64,000 nt of DNA from Adineta steineri. Its lineage: Eukaryota; Rotifera; Eurotatoria; Adinetida; Adinetidae. The stretch is from NCBI GenBank assembly GCA_905250115.1, contig CAJNOI010000001.1, positions 1,614,977-1,678,976 on the forward strand, written 5' to 3'. This document shows, piece by piece, positions 45,906 to 58,900 of the stretch; the first letter of the stretch is position 1; each line of letters begins with the position of its first letter. The notes under the pieces were generated by a model, which was given only the letters and a program-made list of their open reading frames with translations, had not been told where the DNA came from and did not search any database. Made by a program: the position numbers and the translations under genes.

Positions 45906-46858
45906 TAAAATTATAAATAATATTTCTATAATATCTCTTGTTGCAAAAACTCTAATAATTGTTTGAAATACTCAATTTTGGATATTCAGTTTTTACTGTT
46001 TGACATAAACAAAATTATTTTTATGAACTTTCTGACACTCTAAGGTAAATTATATTAGTTTTTTTTCTATATCTAAATGATCTAACAATACTAGAAAATG
46101 TGAATCAGACAAGAGGTTGCTCTGACTCGGGAGTATCTACTCCATGAAACTAACTGTTTCAGAAGCAGAATCGAAGCGGATTTTTTTTCTTGTTATTCTG
46201 TAAACATAGGCAAATGAATTAGTCAGAGGAAAAGACGTGTCAACTATTCATTGCATTCAATATATCATTGTCACAGTTTTATTACGTATAGTGCATGACA
46301 CAAAAATTTATCGTCATAGCATAGTAATGTGAGTGAATATCAAATATTAATAATATAAAATATGTGAATAGTGACCGTTGACCAAATAGAACAGAACTTC
46401 TCCTTCACGGAAAAAAATTGTTGTCTCATCTTTGATGTAATGTCGAAAAGTTCTTATATAGTATAGAAATGAATCATTCCCACTTCGAAGCGAAGTGACT
46501 CATAAGAAATCGGAAGTAAAACAAGTAATAGTTGAAGTCACTTATCCTTCACACCCAAATCCAAATCCTTCTTCATACTTACATCATCAACTTTATTATG
46601 TTTCAGATTGACATTAAAAATTACGTTTTTTCTAGTTCATATTGTATATTGCTTTTGCAAGTTTTTATTCACCTGTCAAAGGTTCAAATAAAGAGAATCA
46701 GAAAAATACGAAGAAAAAGAAGAACTGTAGCGATGAAAGAAAAATGGTAACTTATTAGTAATACAGTAGGCACGTATGATGAGATAATGGCATGAAACTT
46801 GTGCAAGTTATAAGTAATGAGTATATTCATATGTGACAGGTTAAAAAAAAAAGAAAGT

Positions 46859-47806
46859 TTATCTAGGATTGGCTTTCGACGGTCCATAAGTGGTCTTACC
46901 ATTGAGTGTTGTTGTTGACGCCGGATTGGAACGGTTCATATTCGGCTTAATTGCATTAGTGGCAACGTTTCGTTGATCAATATTTAGTCGAGTTATCGAT
47001 TTATTATTCTTCTGTTTGTCTGGTGGAGGTAAAATACAGTAGAGAACTATTCCGAAGATTCCCAATAATATACCTAGAAAAAGGATGCCATAAGTTAAAG
47101 GAGCAAATGACCATTTTAAAACCAGTAAGGCAATCATGGCACCACCACAAATTAAAATGACGAAAATAGAGAATGCAATTGTTTTCTTGCATTTTCCGAG
47201 ATAAATAACTGCAGCTAACATTGTTGTAAAGAAACCAATAAGAGCGATGGCTACACCTAATGCATCCAGAAGATCTTTGGTTGTTTGATCAGCAATAATC
47301 CATGCATAACACCACGCAGTAGCATCAGTTACATTGGTAACAAAATCAGCTTTTGCTAAACGTTCACAAATAAAGCTTACATTATCCGATATGGGAAATA
47401 AAGCACTCGATCCGAAAATAAAACAATCCATATCATATTCAGGACAATTATCGCCTTTCAAAACTCTGATATTTGCTAAGAAACAGCCTTGAAATATGAG
47501 CACGCCCGTAATAGAAAGTGTCATTCCTCCAAGCAAACAACAAAATATACCAATATAAAAGAGAGATCGCTTCTTGATCTGAGCAAATTTCTGATTCGCG
47601 ATGTCGTTTTGTTCATCATCACCATCCGGATCATTATAGCGATGATGTGCTTTAGTCGGATTAACACCAATGACTCGTTCAATAACAAACTCTTGACCAG
47701 CTTTTGATCTGAAGAAGGTAACGAATACGCCAAGAATCGCAAAGACCACAAGGCCTATCGAAATACCATAATCAGCTACAGTGTACGTGACATATGTCCA
47801 CAACAT
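46859..47806 (-). CDS. Five-pass membrane protein, unknown family
   Basis: A single exon of 315 residues. Hydrophobic helices lie at about residues 8-32, 80-110, 180-206, 210-232 and 236-258. The loop between helices 2 and 3 (about 111-179) is Cys-rich (CFLA, NCPEYDMDCF, ICERL, WCYAW) with N-glycosylation sites (DNVS, TNVT), so it is probably extracellular and disulfide-bonded. The C-terminal 55 residues are polar and Asn-rich (TNAIKPNMNRSNPAST), a cytoplasmic tail. The layout loosely recalls tetraspan adhesion proteins with an extra helix. I do not recognise a family. The start is the first Met, close to the first helix. Confidence 0.78.
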   Translation of the reverse strand: MLWTYVTYTVADYGISIGLVVFAILGVFVTFFRSKAGQEFVIERVIGVNPTKAHHRYNDPDGDDEQNDIANQKFAQIKKRSLFYIGIFCCLLGGMTLSITGVLIFQGCFLANIRVLKGDNCPEYDMDCFIFGSSALFPISDNVSFICERLAKADFVTNVTDATAWCYAWIIADQTTKDLLDALGVAIALIGFFTTMLAAVIYLGKCKKTIAFSIFVILICGGAMIALLVLKWSFAPLTYGILFLGILLGIFGIVLYCILPPPDKQKNNKSITRLNIDQRNVATNAIKPNMNRSNPASTTTLNGKTTYGPSKANPR

Positions 47807-50800
47807 TTTACTATCACTATGTTATCGCCTTATAATGAAGTGTGCCTTCGTGATAATAAAATGAAATGAAATTAGATTTATAAGAATAACAATTTTCTTT
47901 TATTACTAGGTTGTCAGTGTTCCGTCTCTCATTTCAGTAAAATTCATCAGTCTCTCCTAAAAAAATTTTTCCTTTCTTTCAGGAAGAATAATTAAACGGT
48001 GTGAGAAAATCAAAGCAACCAATGAAATTGAAAAAAATAAATTTATATAACGAGAAAACAAATAAATTTTCTGCTCTTTGTACTTTTTGCTTTAAACTAT
48101 TATATGATGTAGTTTCTTCCGATAATGAGTATATATGCACAGCGAGAAAGTATTGACTTTACTGGTGTACATGACATACAAATTAAAAAATAGAAATGAT
48201 ACAAAAAAAGGATAGACTAATAAAAGGATGTATTTTTTCCCATTGTAATATATATATTTCACCTAAATCAAAATAAAAAACAATATTTATTTATGTGCAC
48301 GGTGTTACAAAAGCAGTGTGTTCCACTCTTCAATCTTTAATGTAAATGACACCATAAAGTATTCTTTATCAAATAGTAAAGATTATGAATAAATTAGTAA
48401 TTATAAAGTAGAGTGAAATTGTTTTTTTTTTGGATATTTTCATATGATTCGATCGAGTTCATCAAGTTTTACAAAACAGTATATACATATTTTTGGAACA
48501 AAAAAATTCAAAAACCTGGAAAAACTTGACAAATCGTTAAAAAATCTCCTTTTTCTCAACAAGAAAGAAAAACATCTGATTCTTAATATGTAATTATCTT
48601 TCTTCATGTTTTTTATTACTTCACACCTACTTAAATATGCTTTTAATATACGTAGCATAAAAAAATAAGCTCAATTAGTGTGTGTGTGAATACGTTGAAA
48701 GTAACAAAAAATATTGAAGAAAGATAATTGCATATTAAAAACTAAGTGTTTTCCTTTCTTATAGAGAAAAAGGAGATTTTTGAATTTTTGAAGATATGTA
48801 TATACTATTTTGTAAAGCTTGATGGACTCTATTGAATTATATAAAAATATCCAAGATAAAAACAATTTTACTCTGTTTTAGAATTGTTAACATCTTAATT
48901 TTCTACATTTTTATACTTACAGAACAGATATTTCAGAAAGATTTGAAATGATTTATTGCTTTTGTGGTATGAAATTTTATCACGTAAATAAAGATATGAA
49001 ATTGTCTTTTCTTGATACAATAAGATGTCGATACATGGACATTGGAGATTCGATCAGTTTCCTTCGTTCAATATTAAACAAATGTGGAACATATATTTGT
49101 TCATCGACTATTACTAAATGTGTAAACTATCTCAGAAGATCATCGAGACTATATAATTCAACAAGATAATCAACTACACTGACACTTAGATTTGTAGTTA
49201 TTGTTAAAAATACTTTATTTCACATTTCATCCGTCTGTATTCACTTATTACATATGTGGTTAAAAAATACAAATATTATCAACAACATTAAAGAAAGTAA
49301 ACCATAAAAAAATAATCTTAGAATATATTCTCTGTAAGCGACTCGTGATATCGAAATCAGTAGAAATTCATTTATAAACAGATTAAATTGACGTAACAAT
49401 TCATTTACCAAGAATCATTTTATATTGTATTATAATTTACGTTCATCTGATTTGATAAAAAAGTTGTCTCAAAAGTTTGAACACTCCAAATTTACCTCGA
49501 TCAATGTCTAGATGGACAATATTTATTTATGACACCGTTTATTTCTTATTTACATCAATTTATACTAAAGAAAAAACAATTATTTAAATATTTGAATATT
49601 TTTTATTTACTTCAACAATTGTATTCAGATTTCAATTATTACACTACTATTACATAAAATCTTATTCATATTGTCAGATCTTTAGGAGTCGTTGGTTAAT
49701 TTTTTTTCTCTTATACGTAAGACAAAGAACAATTTTCTTAACTCAACATTAATTGTACTCGAAGAATTGATACAATACTCTACATTCTATATATGACGAT
49801 CATTTAGTTTAAAAGTGCTGTCACTATTTGAATACAAAGTATTGAATATCATAATAATTTATATGTAAATAGAAAAATGACCAACGTTGTTAATCGAACG
49901 ATCTTAATCTCAGTTAAATGTACTTTTTATCGTTCTTTACGAATGTACTTTTTACCATGTGCAAAAAAAATAAGAAATTTGATACGTTGTTTTTCAAGAT
50001 TATACTGATCTTTTTTGGTGGTGAGAATGACTCATATCGATTAATTGATCTAAAAGGGTTAGAAAAGAAAATGATTCGATTGAATACAATAAGTTTTATT
50101 GGGCATCATGGATATGACTCACAGAGTAAATATAAACACGTTGTTAAGTATTATATATACGGTTAGGACGAATGATAAACGAAAACAAAATAATAGAACA
50201 ATCTAAAATATCATGCAGCGCTGTACTTATCAACTTATTTCAAAGACTATTCGTATTCCTGTTTTACAACGATATAATTATCAAACAAATAGTACAAAAA
50301 ACAAGACGACAACAGAAGAAGACCATCATAATAATCTGATTTGCTCGAAATGGGAAGAGGCAATTATCAAAGAACAACGCGTACCTGATACTTCGTTTGA
50401 TTTAATGCAAAAAGATACAATTACTCGAATACATGAAGACAAAATCAAACATAAAAATAATAACAATCGAAAATCACATTGAAATACAATCTTCAAATTG
50501 ATTTTATATTATATATTCAACGTAGAAAATCTTAGTTTTTGCTTGTGCTTGTTAAAATTGTAATAAATTCCTGTTTTATCTTATAATGATTTATATTTCT
50601 TCTATGAATCCGTCAATAGTTGAAACTCTAAAGTAAGAAATTATAACATCACTCTCACCCACACTCTTCATAAATAAAAGTTGTGATATACATCTTTTTT
50701 TGTATTTATTTACAAACAAAAATAAATAAAAATAAATCATTATTTTATCATTTCATATCTAAATAATCTAATCGTTGAATTGGTAACTATTTGAGAAGTT

Positions 50801-50847
50801 CATCTATGAGATTTATTATGAATAATAAAACAGTATTAAAAGTAGAT
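47807..50847. other. AT-rich intergenic spacer
   Basis: No strong gene except the possible small ORF at 50213. A short CTCTCACCCACACTCTTC tract at 50652-50669 is a lone half of the telomere-like repeat. Frames near 48440-48865 and 48948-49169 are AT-driven and unrecognised. Confidence 0.55.
50213..50482 (+). CDS. Small hypothetical protein, possibly mitochondrial
   Basis: A single frame of 89 residues. The N-terminus MQRCTYQLISKTIRIPVLQR is basic, with hydroxylated residues and no acids, as in a mitochondrial presequence. The middle (ICSKWEEAIIKEQRVPDTSF) looks like a folded helix and the C-terminus is Lys/Asn-rich. Codon use is gene-like (CAA, ACA, GAA), unlike the surrounding spacer. It is tail-to-tail with FAM227. 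No family recognised; it may be a chance frame. Confidence 0.4.
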   Translation: MQRCTYQLISKTIRIPVLQRYNYQTNSTKNKTTTEEDHHNNLICSKWEEAIIKEQRVPDTSFDLMQKDTITRIHEDKIKHKNNNNRKSH

Positions 50848-52583
50848 TTAACGTTCTTCTGGCCATTCTTTAATAAATGTTCGTTCTACATTTCGTAAAC
50901 GTGGTGTATTCGGCTGAATGTCACATTGTTGAAAATACCAAGCAACTAACGTACTTTGATTACTTAAATCAACTAATTGATTTTCAAGTTCAACTCTGTT
51001 AGTAAAATCAATGGATACATTCTATAATAATAAAGCACAAAAGACTTTTCTATGTATAATACGAAATAAAAAAAAGTATATATATATACTCTTTTCGGTG
51101 TTCTTATAGAAGGAGGTCGAGCAGTTTCTTCTCCACTATCACCACCCAAAGCTTCTAATTCTTCTTCAAGACGACGAATTTTTTTATAAACTAAATTATA
51201 AAAAGTAACAAATATTTATTTATTCTATCAGTATGATTTCGAATACTGACTATTCGTTGGTGAAGATCTTTGTTCTAATGCATTTTCATTTGCTACCATC
51301 GTTGCATCAGCATGAATTTTCCAATATTTATAAGTTTCTGGAGTGGCTTGAATACCTGTAACCCATTCCGAAGTTGCACTTGCAATAAATTCCTTAAATT
51401 TATCTGTAAAATTCATTCGTGAATCCGGACATATATCGAAAAACATTTGATAAATAGCTTGACCCAAATAGGATCCATAAATCTTCAATCATAAAAAAAG
51501 CCAATAGAAATAATTATTACAAAAACAAAAATTTACAGTAAAAAATTTATCTTGAAACCATGAATCGACTGATAATAGTAATTCAACATAATTTTTCGCA
51601 ATACGTGTAAAATATTTTTCACATTCATCATCAACATTAGGTAATTTCTATGAATAGAATAAACTTCTATGAAATAATAAATATCGATTTAAAAACTTTT
51701 TATTTTACTGTAAAATATTTTAAATAAATCCACCAGAATGCATCGATTAATATATGTTGACTTGTATCACTTCGAACTATTTTATTCCAACAATGAAGAA
51801 AATTATCCTAAATATAAAAAAAATAAGATTAAAAAAGAATATATACTTCTTTTGTTTTAAATAACCTTAAATTTTTGTGCAGATGTTACTTTATTTAAAG
51901 TATCTCGAATATCAAGAGCTGCCTTGAATATACGATTATTATAAAAATTTGTTTGCATCGGTTTATAATGAATATTTTCTACAGTTTCACGATCATCTTC
52001 ATTTTCACGTGTTAATGCATTAGAAAAAATTTGTTTTCGTCGTTTAAATATCAGACCTAATTCACTAGTTGGATCAACATTATGTATTTCTATCAAGAAA
52101 AGAAAATCAATTAGATAAAATCAAATAAATATTTTTTTTTCGAACCATCAAGTGATAAACTATATGACCGAGCTTTTGGTTTAAGAGGTACAAATACATC
52201 GTTTTCTTGTCGAAAAAATTCATTAGTATATTCATTCAGTATTGATTCACATTCATTGAGACGATCTTCTAATGGTTGTAGTACATCTAATGAAGTTTTG
52301 AACATATTTGCAAAATCCTATAATAAATTGATATAGATGTAGAATATGAATCATTAAATTTCATACATTATAAAACTCATCAAAGCTAACAGGAAGAATC
52401 TCTGATGCATCATGTAGCATAGGATCTGTTATTGGAAAATTATTCTATATAGAACAAAAGAAGAAGCGATTCATTGTAAAATGTATGAAAACTATATCTT
52501 ACAGTTTTTTGACTATTACATAATTCATCAAATAATTGTATCTTTTTTGTTCTTGCGTCTTCTTCTTCTTCTGCTTCATCCAT
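50848..52583 (-). CDS. FAM227-family protein (FWWh domain)
   Basis: Nine exons: 52503-52583, 52367-52444, 52146-52317, 51866-52089, 51709-51807, 51537-51647, 51251-51482, 51090-51190, 50848-51021 (1272 nt, 423 residues). The centre carries the FAM227 signature FWW in ILIDAFWWIYLKYF, followed by KYFTRIAKNYVELLLS and YGSYLGQAIYQMFFDICPDS, all typical of that family. The N-terminus is acidic (MDEAEEEEDART) and the C-terminus has a Glu-rich helix (IRRLEEELEALGG). Two donors are unusual: GTTCGA after exon 3 and GTTATT after exon 4. FAM227 proteins are poorly studied, with expression in ciliated tissue and testis. IQUB lies 171 bp upstream on the same strand. Vertebrates have FAM227A and B; I do not choose between them. 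Confidence 0.88.
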
Positions 52584-52754
52584 TATGATCTCTACGTTAG
52601 AAAATAAACACACGCTAATATTTCTTTTTGTTTAAATTTAATAAATATAAGTTATGGATATTATTTTTAATGAGTGTAAAAAAAAGAAACATAAAAAGAC
52701 AAGATGAAATATTTGTTTTCAGTAAGTTTAAAAGAAACTTGTCAATTTATTTTT

Positions 52755-55726
52755 CTATGCTGATGCATTTGCCATAGCTGATGGTGTACCACGTTGTCGT
52801 CCGACTTTAATCGCTGTTACTGTCATATCTTTTGGTCCATTTCCTTGTTGTTGTTGATTGTTTTTAACATGTTCAACAAGTTTAGTAAAATGATTACGTG
52901 ATATCGCATGTTTATAACGTATTTTTTTACAGAATGATTCACTATAACTCTAGTTAAAAGATAAATAAAAAGAAATTTGTTTTGTATATAATTAGAAAAT
53001 GTTTGTTTTTTTACTGTTTCAACATCTTCAATTCTTAAATGAACAGTTGCTTCTTCTAATGTTAATAAAATACAATTCCATGGAGAAAATTCTTCATTAC
53101 GATTCCATCGAACAAATGTTAAATTATATATATCAGATTCTTCACTTAAAACTGAATGACTATCCCATATATTTTTAAACATATACTCCATATCACTGAC
53201 CTAATGAAGAAGAAAACAAAACAAACTTATCAATAAAACATGAATTATTCTCTTACCGTTAGTAAGAATACACAACTAGCTCCATCATTATAACCACATT
53301 CTTCTTTTTCAATCTTTTTAAGTAAAAATCTAGAAAAAACCGTTTTAATAGAAAAATGGAAAATAAAATCTATTATTTCATACTTAAATTTCGTATGATC
53401 TGCTCGTTTATTAGCAATATTTTCTAATCGAAGACATTGTCGACATTTACCAATTTTAGCATTGGTACTACTAACAGAAAATTCTGTTGATGGATAGTAT
53501 TGTTGACAACTACGACAATAAAGTGTCTTCTGTTCTGTAGCTGAAACTGGATCTTGTGGTACCTAAAAATAATTTTAAGTCAATAAATTATACAAGTAAC
53601 GCTCGTCTGGAGACTCGCTCAGCTCTTTCTCGTAGAACAGATATGCCTTCTCTACCAGTAAATTATGTATTCAAAAAACTAACATCAGATTCAAAGTCCC
53701 TGCATTGAAATGTTCTTTTGACCCTGCGGACACACAAGCAATCAAATTATTTCTGCTGGACTCTTCTCTACGAGAAAGGTAATATAAACAATGAAAATTT
53801 TACTTTAAGATGTCGAACAACACCAGGATTAAATGTTGGTGTTTTAATGTATTGAAGAAATAATGTTGAAATACGTTCACGAAGACCAGTTAAACTTTCT
53901 TCTTTTGTTCCACGCATAAGAAGATCAGCTTCACGATCAATTAATTGAATAATTTCTTCTGTAAGACGACATTCATGTTCCTGAAAATGAATTTATTTTA
54001 TGATAAATAAACAAAAAAATGTTCAATAATATACTTTAACAGTATGTTTTAATGTAAGAAGAATATCAAGTCGTTCATCAAGTGTTAAAAATTTCATTGT
54101 AATTGTATTGTAAATTTGCATTAATTCACGAGCACGAATTGAATACGGTGTTCTAATATTTCAATCATATAGAAATTTGTTTTTTTTGAAAAGTAAAATT
54201 TTCTCTTACTCCATTTCTGTTGTTGTACCATCTTTACGTTTCCATTTTTTCGGTTGAGCAACACGTTCAAGAAAACGTTGTATATTCGCTTCTTTATTAT
54301 ATTTTTGAGCTTCTGTTTTATATCGATCAATTGTTGCTAATAATTCCGTCTCTTCATCAACTAATAATGCTAATGCTGCTTTTCGTGCTATTTAAATAAA
54401 ATAAATTCTTTTAATATTTTATATAATTTCGTTTTTTTTATTTTATTAACCTGCTCCTTGTTTTGTTGCATTTATTTTTGCTATTTCTTCTTCACGCCAT
54501 TCTTAATAACGAACAAGAATATAAAAAATATTCTTTTAAATTAAATATTACTTTCAAGTGCAGCATAAAGTACATCAAAATCATCTTTTGTTCTTGGATG
54601 TAAACGTCGTTCAAGATCATGTTGATAACGTTTTTGTCGTTCATCAGCTTGTTTTTGTTTTTGTTCTAATTCATATTGCATTCGTTTTTCAAATGCTACT
54701 CTTAATGTATTCACATCACGTTTAGCTAACCAACGACGAAAATATGTTTGTATTATAATTGCCTATTTAATAAAAAGAAAATTCATTCAATTGTTTTTGT
54801 AATTATTTTTATTTTACTTTTTTTGTTATAATTTCAAATTTTTCATCAGCTGTTTGATACGGATGTGGTGTAATTAAACGATCATTATCCGTTGAAACGA
54901 AATATCCAGGTTTACTCATTTGTGTTGATTGTTCATTTGTTGTTTGAATAACACGATGTTTTGATTGAATTGTTTGAGTATCACGGCAATAACGTATTGT
55001 ACCTTTATCAGGTCTTTGTGGTGGTATTGTTTGAGCACTTGCATTATGATACTCTTTTCCAGTCATACGATCACGCATACCACCCAAATATGGTTTTCGA
55101 ATATTATTTCGTTCAATTTCAACAACAATATCACGACTTGCATCTACATCTATGAATAATCACATACATAAGTAATTTACTCATTCAATCTTATTTTATA
55201 TACCTTCATTAATTCGAACAGTAATAACATCAGGCATAGAAATATCTTGACGTGGTCTATATGGTGGTAATGGTTGATTTACTGGATCTTTTGAATGTAA
55301 TTCTACAAATTATTTTACTTCATAGAAAAAAATCTATTAGTTTTTTTATAAAAAACAAACCCATGCTGACAGTAGTATTTGGTTCGACATCAACTTGTGA
55401 AAGAGTTAAATGAGTATCAAGAACTTTTTCTAATAAAAAAAACAAACGTTTCATATCGGAATAAAAAAACTATATTTCTAACCTTTAAAAATAATTTGTA
55501 ATACATTTGCTGACATACGTAATTCTTTCGCAAAATGTGTAAGTAATTCAATGACTGGTGCATGAAGTGGAAAAGCAACTGTTACTGTTTGACCATTTGA
55601 TTCAAGTAACATTTTAACTGTTGCTAATTTAGTTTCTTGTTCTTGATTAGAATCTTTATTCATTTCATCCTTATCATTAATCATTGTTGGAACGGGTGGA
55701 AATGGAACACTTCGTTCGTCAGTCAT
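52755..55726 (-). CDS. IQUB: IQUB, IQ- and ubiquitin-like-domain ciliary protein
   Basis: Thirteen exons in my model; the first is 55483-55726. An N-terminal ubiquitin-like domain ([34 protein letters not shown]) is followed by the conserved IQUB blocks [58 protein letters not shown], then an IQ motif ([17 protein letters not shown]), a charged coiled coil, [34 protein letters not shown], a CRSC/CRQC zinc-ribbon-like pair, and [20 protein letters not shown]. Order and spacing match vertebrate IQUB, a radial-spoke-associated axonemal protein. The intron at 53563-53803 is 241 nt against about 50-65 elsewhere and holds a GC-richer insert. It is head-to-head with the Piwi gene (192 bp). Confidence 0.95.
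53563..53803 (-). other. Enlarged IQUB intron with an inverted-repeat insert
   Basis: This intron is about four times the usual length. Inside, the 11-base arms CTTTCTCGTAG (53625-53635) and CTACGAGAAAG (53768-53778) face each other 132 bases apart around GC-richer DNA. The ends fit a small MITE or a structured intronic RNA; no transposase and no clear snoRNA boxes are visible. Confidence 0.5.
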
Positions 55727-55918
55727 TTTTACTATAACTTCAAAACATTCAAATGTATAAAATTTTCATCAACCATTTCAAAATTATGTCTCCTAGCAAT
55801 ATTCCTTTATAATAAATTCTTATCTAGATGGCACTACAATCGAGAAATCTATTGATTGGATAGCCTAAAATTTCTCCCAAATTATTTCGTAAAACATATA
55901 TATTTATTTCTGTCAATA
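55727..55918. promoter_or_regulatory. 192-bp divergent promoter of IQUB and Piwi
   Basis: The start codons of IQUB (minus, 55726) and the Piwi gene (plus, 55919) are 192 bases apart with no room for separate full promoters. ATTGG, the reverse of a CCAAT box, lies at about 55854, and TATA-like ATATATATT at about 55896. No tested element can be named. Confidence 0.6.
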
Positions 55919-58900
55919 ATGAATAATGGAAAGTCACCAGGAAATTATGGACGTGGTAGTCCAGCAAAAGATATCTTTCAAAATATGGTAAATTAATTTT
56001 ATTTTGTTTATATTTTGAAAATAATGATTTTCTAATTCTAGTCAAATTCATTTTCATGTCCTTTGCCACCATCCATTAATAATAATGATAATTTAAATGT
56101 AGCTAGTGGACGTGCTGCTCAAGTTCTACGTCAAATAAAGTAAATTTTTATATAATTTTATTAAGTTCTTCGATTTCCTTTTTTAGACAATCATCATCAT
56201 CGAGTGCAACGAGAGAACTGTAAGTTTTGAAATAAAACGAAAAGATTAATACATAATTAAATCCTATAGTAATGAAAATCAAATATTAATTCGATGTGCA
56301 GTAACACCATGGTATAAATATATCATTGAATTTCAACCGATAATATCAAGTCGAACAAGTCGTTTTACTATGATTAATCATTTATCAAAATTTGTTGGTA
56401 CATCATATAAATTATATGATGGTCAATTTCTTTATGTACCTTATCAATTATCAAAAGAAGTAAGAAAATTTTCTTTTCGAAAAAAAAAATGTCTTTTTGT
56501 TTAATAGTTTTTTCTTTTTAATAATACAACATTAAATACTCCAAATGAAGTACGTATTCGATTTATTGATACAATTAATATTGAACAAATTCCAATTGAT
56601 TTAATTAATATTTTATTTCGATTGTAAATTCTTCTTATTCAATATAAAATATAATAATAAGATTATATTCTAGAGCAATTGATCATGGTCGAGAATCTAT
56701 TATAAATTCAATAAATCGAAATATTTATCGTCAAAAGTAAATCGAAAGAATTTTTCGAATTAAAATAAAAATATTTATATTAGAGTACGTTATTGGAATG
56801 GTAGAATTGTAGATATTGAACGTAAAGAAGATGGTTTATTACTAACAATTGATTTTATACAAAAATCAACAACAACAACATGTTATGAAGAATTGTAAGA
56901 TAAAATAAAATACTAAGAAGAAATAAATAAATCTATTTTTTTAGAGAACGTTTTTATATGTCAACATCAGGTGATGATTATCAAGAATCAGCGAGAAAAG
57001 AATTAGTTAATAAACTTGTTCTTACAAGATATGATAATCGAACACAACGTATTGATAATATTGATTTTAATTTAACACCAGCTACATTTCTATTAAATGA
57101 TGATTCACAAACAACATTAGTTGATTATTATTTGTAAATCAATATTTTCAAATTAATCGATTTTATTATTTTATTTCTTATAGGAATAAATTTGATATCG
57201 TAATTAAAGATCCTCATCAACCATTAATTGTCTATTGTCCTCGACGACCTGGTGAACATGTTAGAATAATATACATTAGTTTATTCTCAGATAAATTTTA
57301 GTTTTTTTATTTTAGACAAATATCGAAGCAAATTATCTTGTACCAGAATTATGTTATTTAACTGGTTTATCCGATCGAGCCCATCGAGATGCTCGAGTAA
57401 AGAATTTCTTTTATTGATAAAATACATATCTAATCCTTTCTTTCTATAGGCACGAAAAATAAATAATTTCATTCCATTAGATTCAGCTGGACGTCAAGCT
57501 GAACTCTCTTATTTTGACGATATGTGTCGACGAAATGCAGCATCAGTTAAATATTTTGCTTCATGGGGTATAGATATTGTAGCAAATATTGTACCAATAC
57601 AATCATCCATAAATGAATCACATCGAGTATAATTAAAATAAAGAAGAAGAAACAAATATGGTTTTTTTTATTTAGAAAATTTCGGTCAACGATTCCTTAT
57701 CCGATGATGATGATATTGAACAAAAAGATATGCAAGATAATGATCATTCCTATGGACATTTTGTTAATCCGGTATGAGAAATATTTTGCTTTGTGTCTAT
57801 TTGACTAAATATTATTTAAACTAATAGATTGAATTGACTTCGTGGCTTTTAATCTATCCTAAAGTTGATGAAGATCGAGCATTTATTTATGTCAATATGC
57901 TTCGACAAGTAGGACAACAGCAAGGAATGCTTATTAATGAACCTATTCATATACAAATGGATGATGATGAAACTGAAACTTATGGAAATGTTCTTCGAAA
58001 TAATCTTAATGAACAAGTAAACAATTTTTAGTACTATAATTTTCATTTTTTAATTGAATTTTTTTCTATAGATACAACTTGTATCAATTATTGTTAGATC
58101 ACGTCGAATTGATCGTTATAATACAATAAAACGTATTTGTTGTATTGAAATTCCAACTCCATCTGAAGTTTGAAATCTAATTTTATTTAAATAGTCTTTT
58201 ATTTTAAATATTTTTAGATTGTTCTAAGAAGTACAATTGCTGATGATGATATTCTACCAGGTGTGGCATTTAATATTGCTCGAAATATTAATTTTAAACT
58301 TGGTGGACAAATTCGATCAATTAATATGACTTTAGTATGATTTTATTTTCGAGAAAAAAAATCTAATTCTAATATTCATTCTCTAGTTAAATACAATGAT
58401 AATTGGAATAGGTACTTGGACATCATTAAGTGTAAATTATAAATCACCAGATCATCTTGATTATGTTTTATCTATTGTTGGTTCAATAAATTATAATATG
58501 ACAGAATATTTTAGTCATGCAAAATCATATAAAAATGAACATGATCTTCGATCTGATATTGGAATTTTTGTTCGACTAGCAATCAATGCTTATTATGAAG
58601 TATACTAAAACTTATTTTTAATATATAATTTTATATTTAAATTAACTAGGAAAATAAAATTTATCCAACAACAATTATTATTGGACGAAATGTTTTTTCA
58701 TCAGTTGATGATTTAACTTCTATTAAAGAAAATGAAATACAATTAATTCTCGATACAATTACAGATGAACATATTATGGGAGATTATAAACCACGATTAA
58801 TTATATTTACATTTATGAAACAAATGATTTATGATTTCTATAATTATGTTCAGGTAAATCTTCAGTATAATAGCTAAGTAATGTTTTATCCGGGTGGGCG

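Larger units (their letters stand above)
44437..46858. other. Intergenic spacer with a foldback and a coding relic
   Basis: It contains a telomere-like tract (44489-44570), a decayed minus-strand reading frame (about 45423-45905) and a weak CA-rich tract at 46549-46570. Otherwise AT-rich with no gene. Confidence 0.55.

Noticed and set aside
48440..49169. Several 64-73-codon frames
   Set aside because: Composition is as in AT-rich spacer (Phe, Ile, Lys, Tyr); no family, no splice partner.
57287..58046. Minus-strand frames within the Piwi gene
   Set aside because: Antisense shadows of well-supported Piwi exons.
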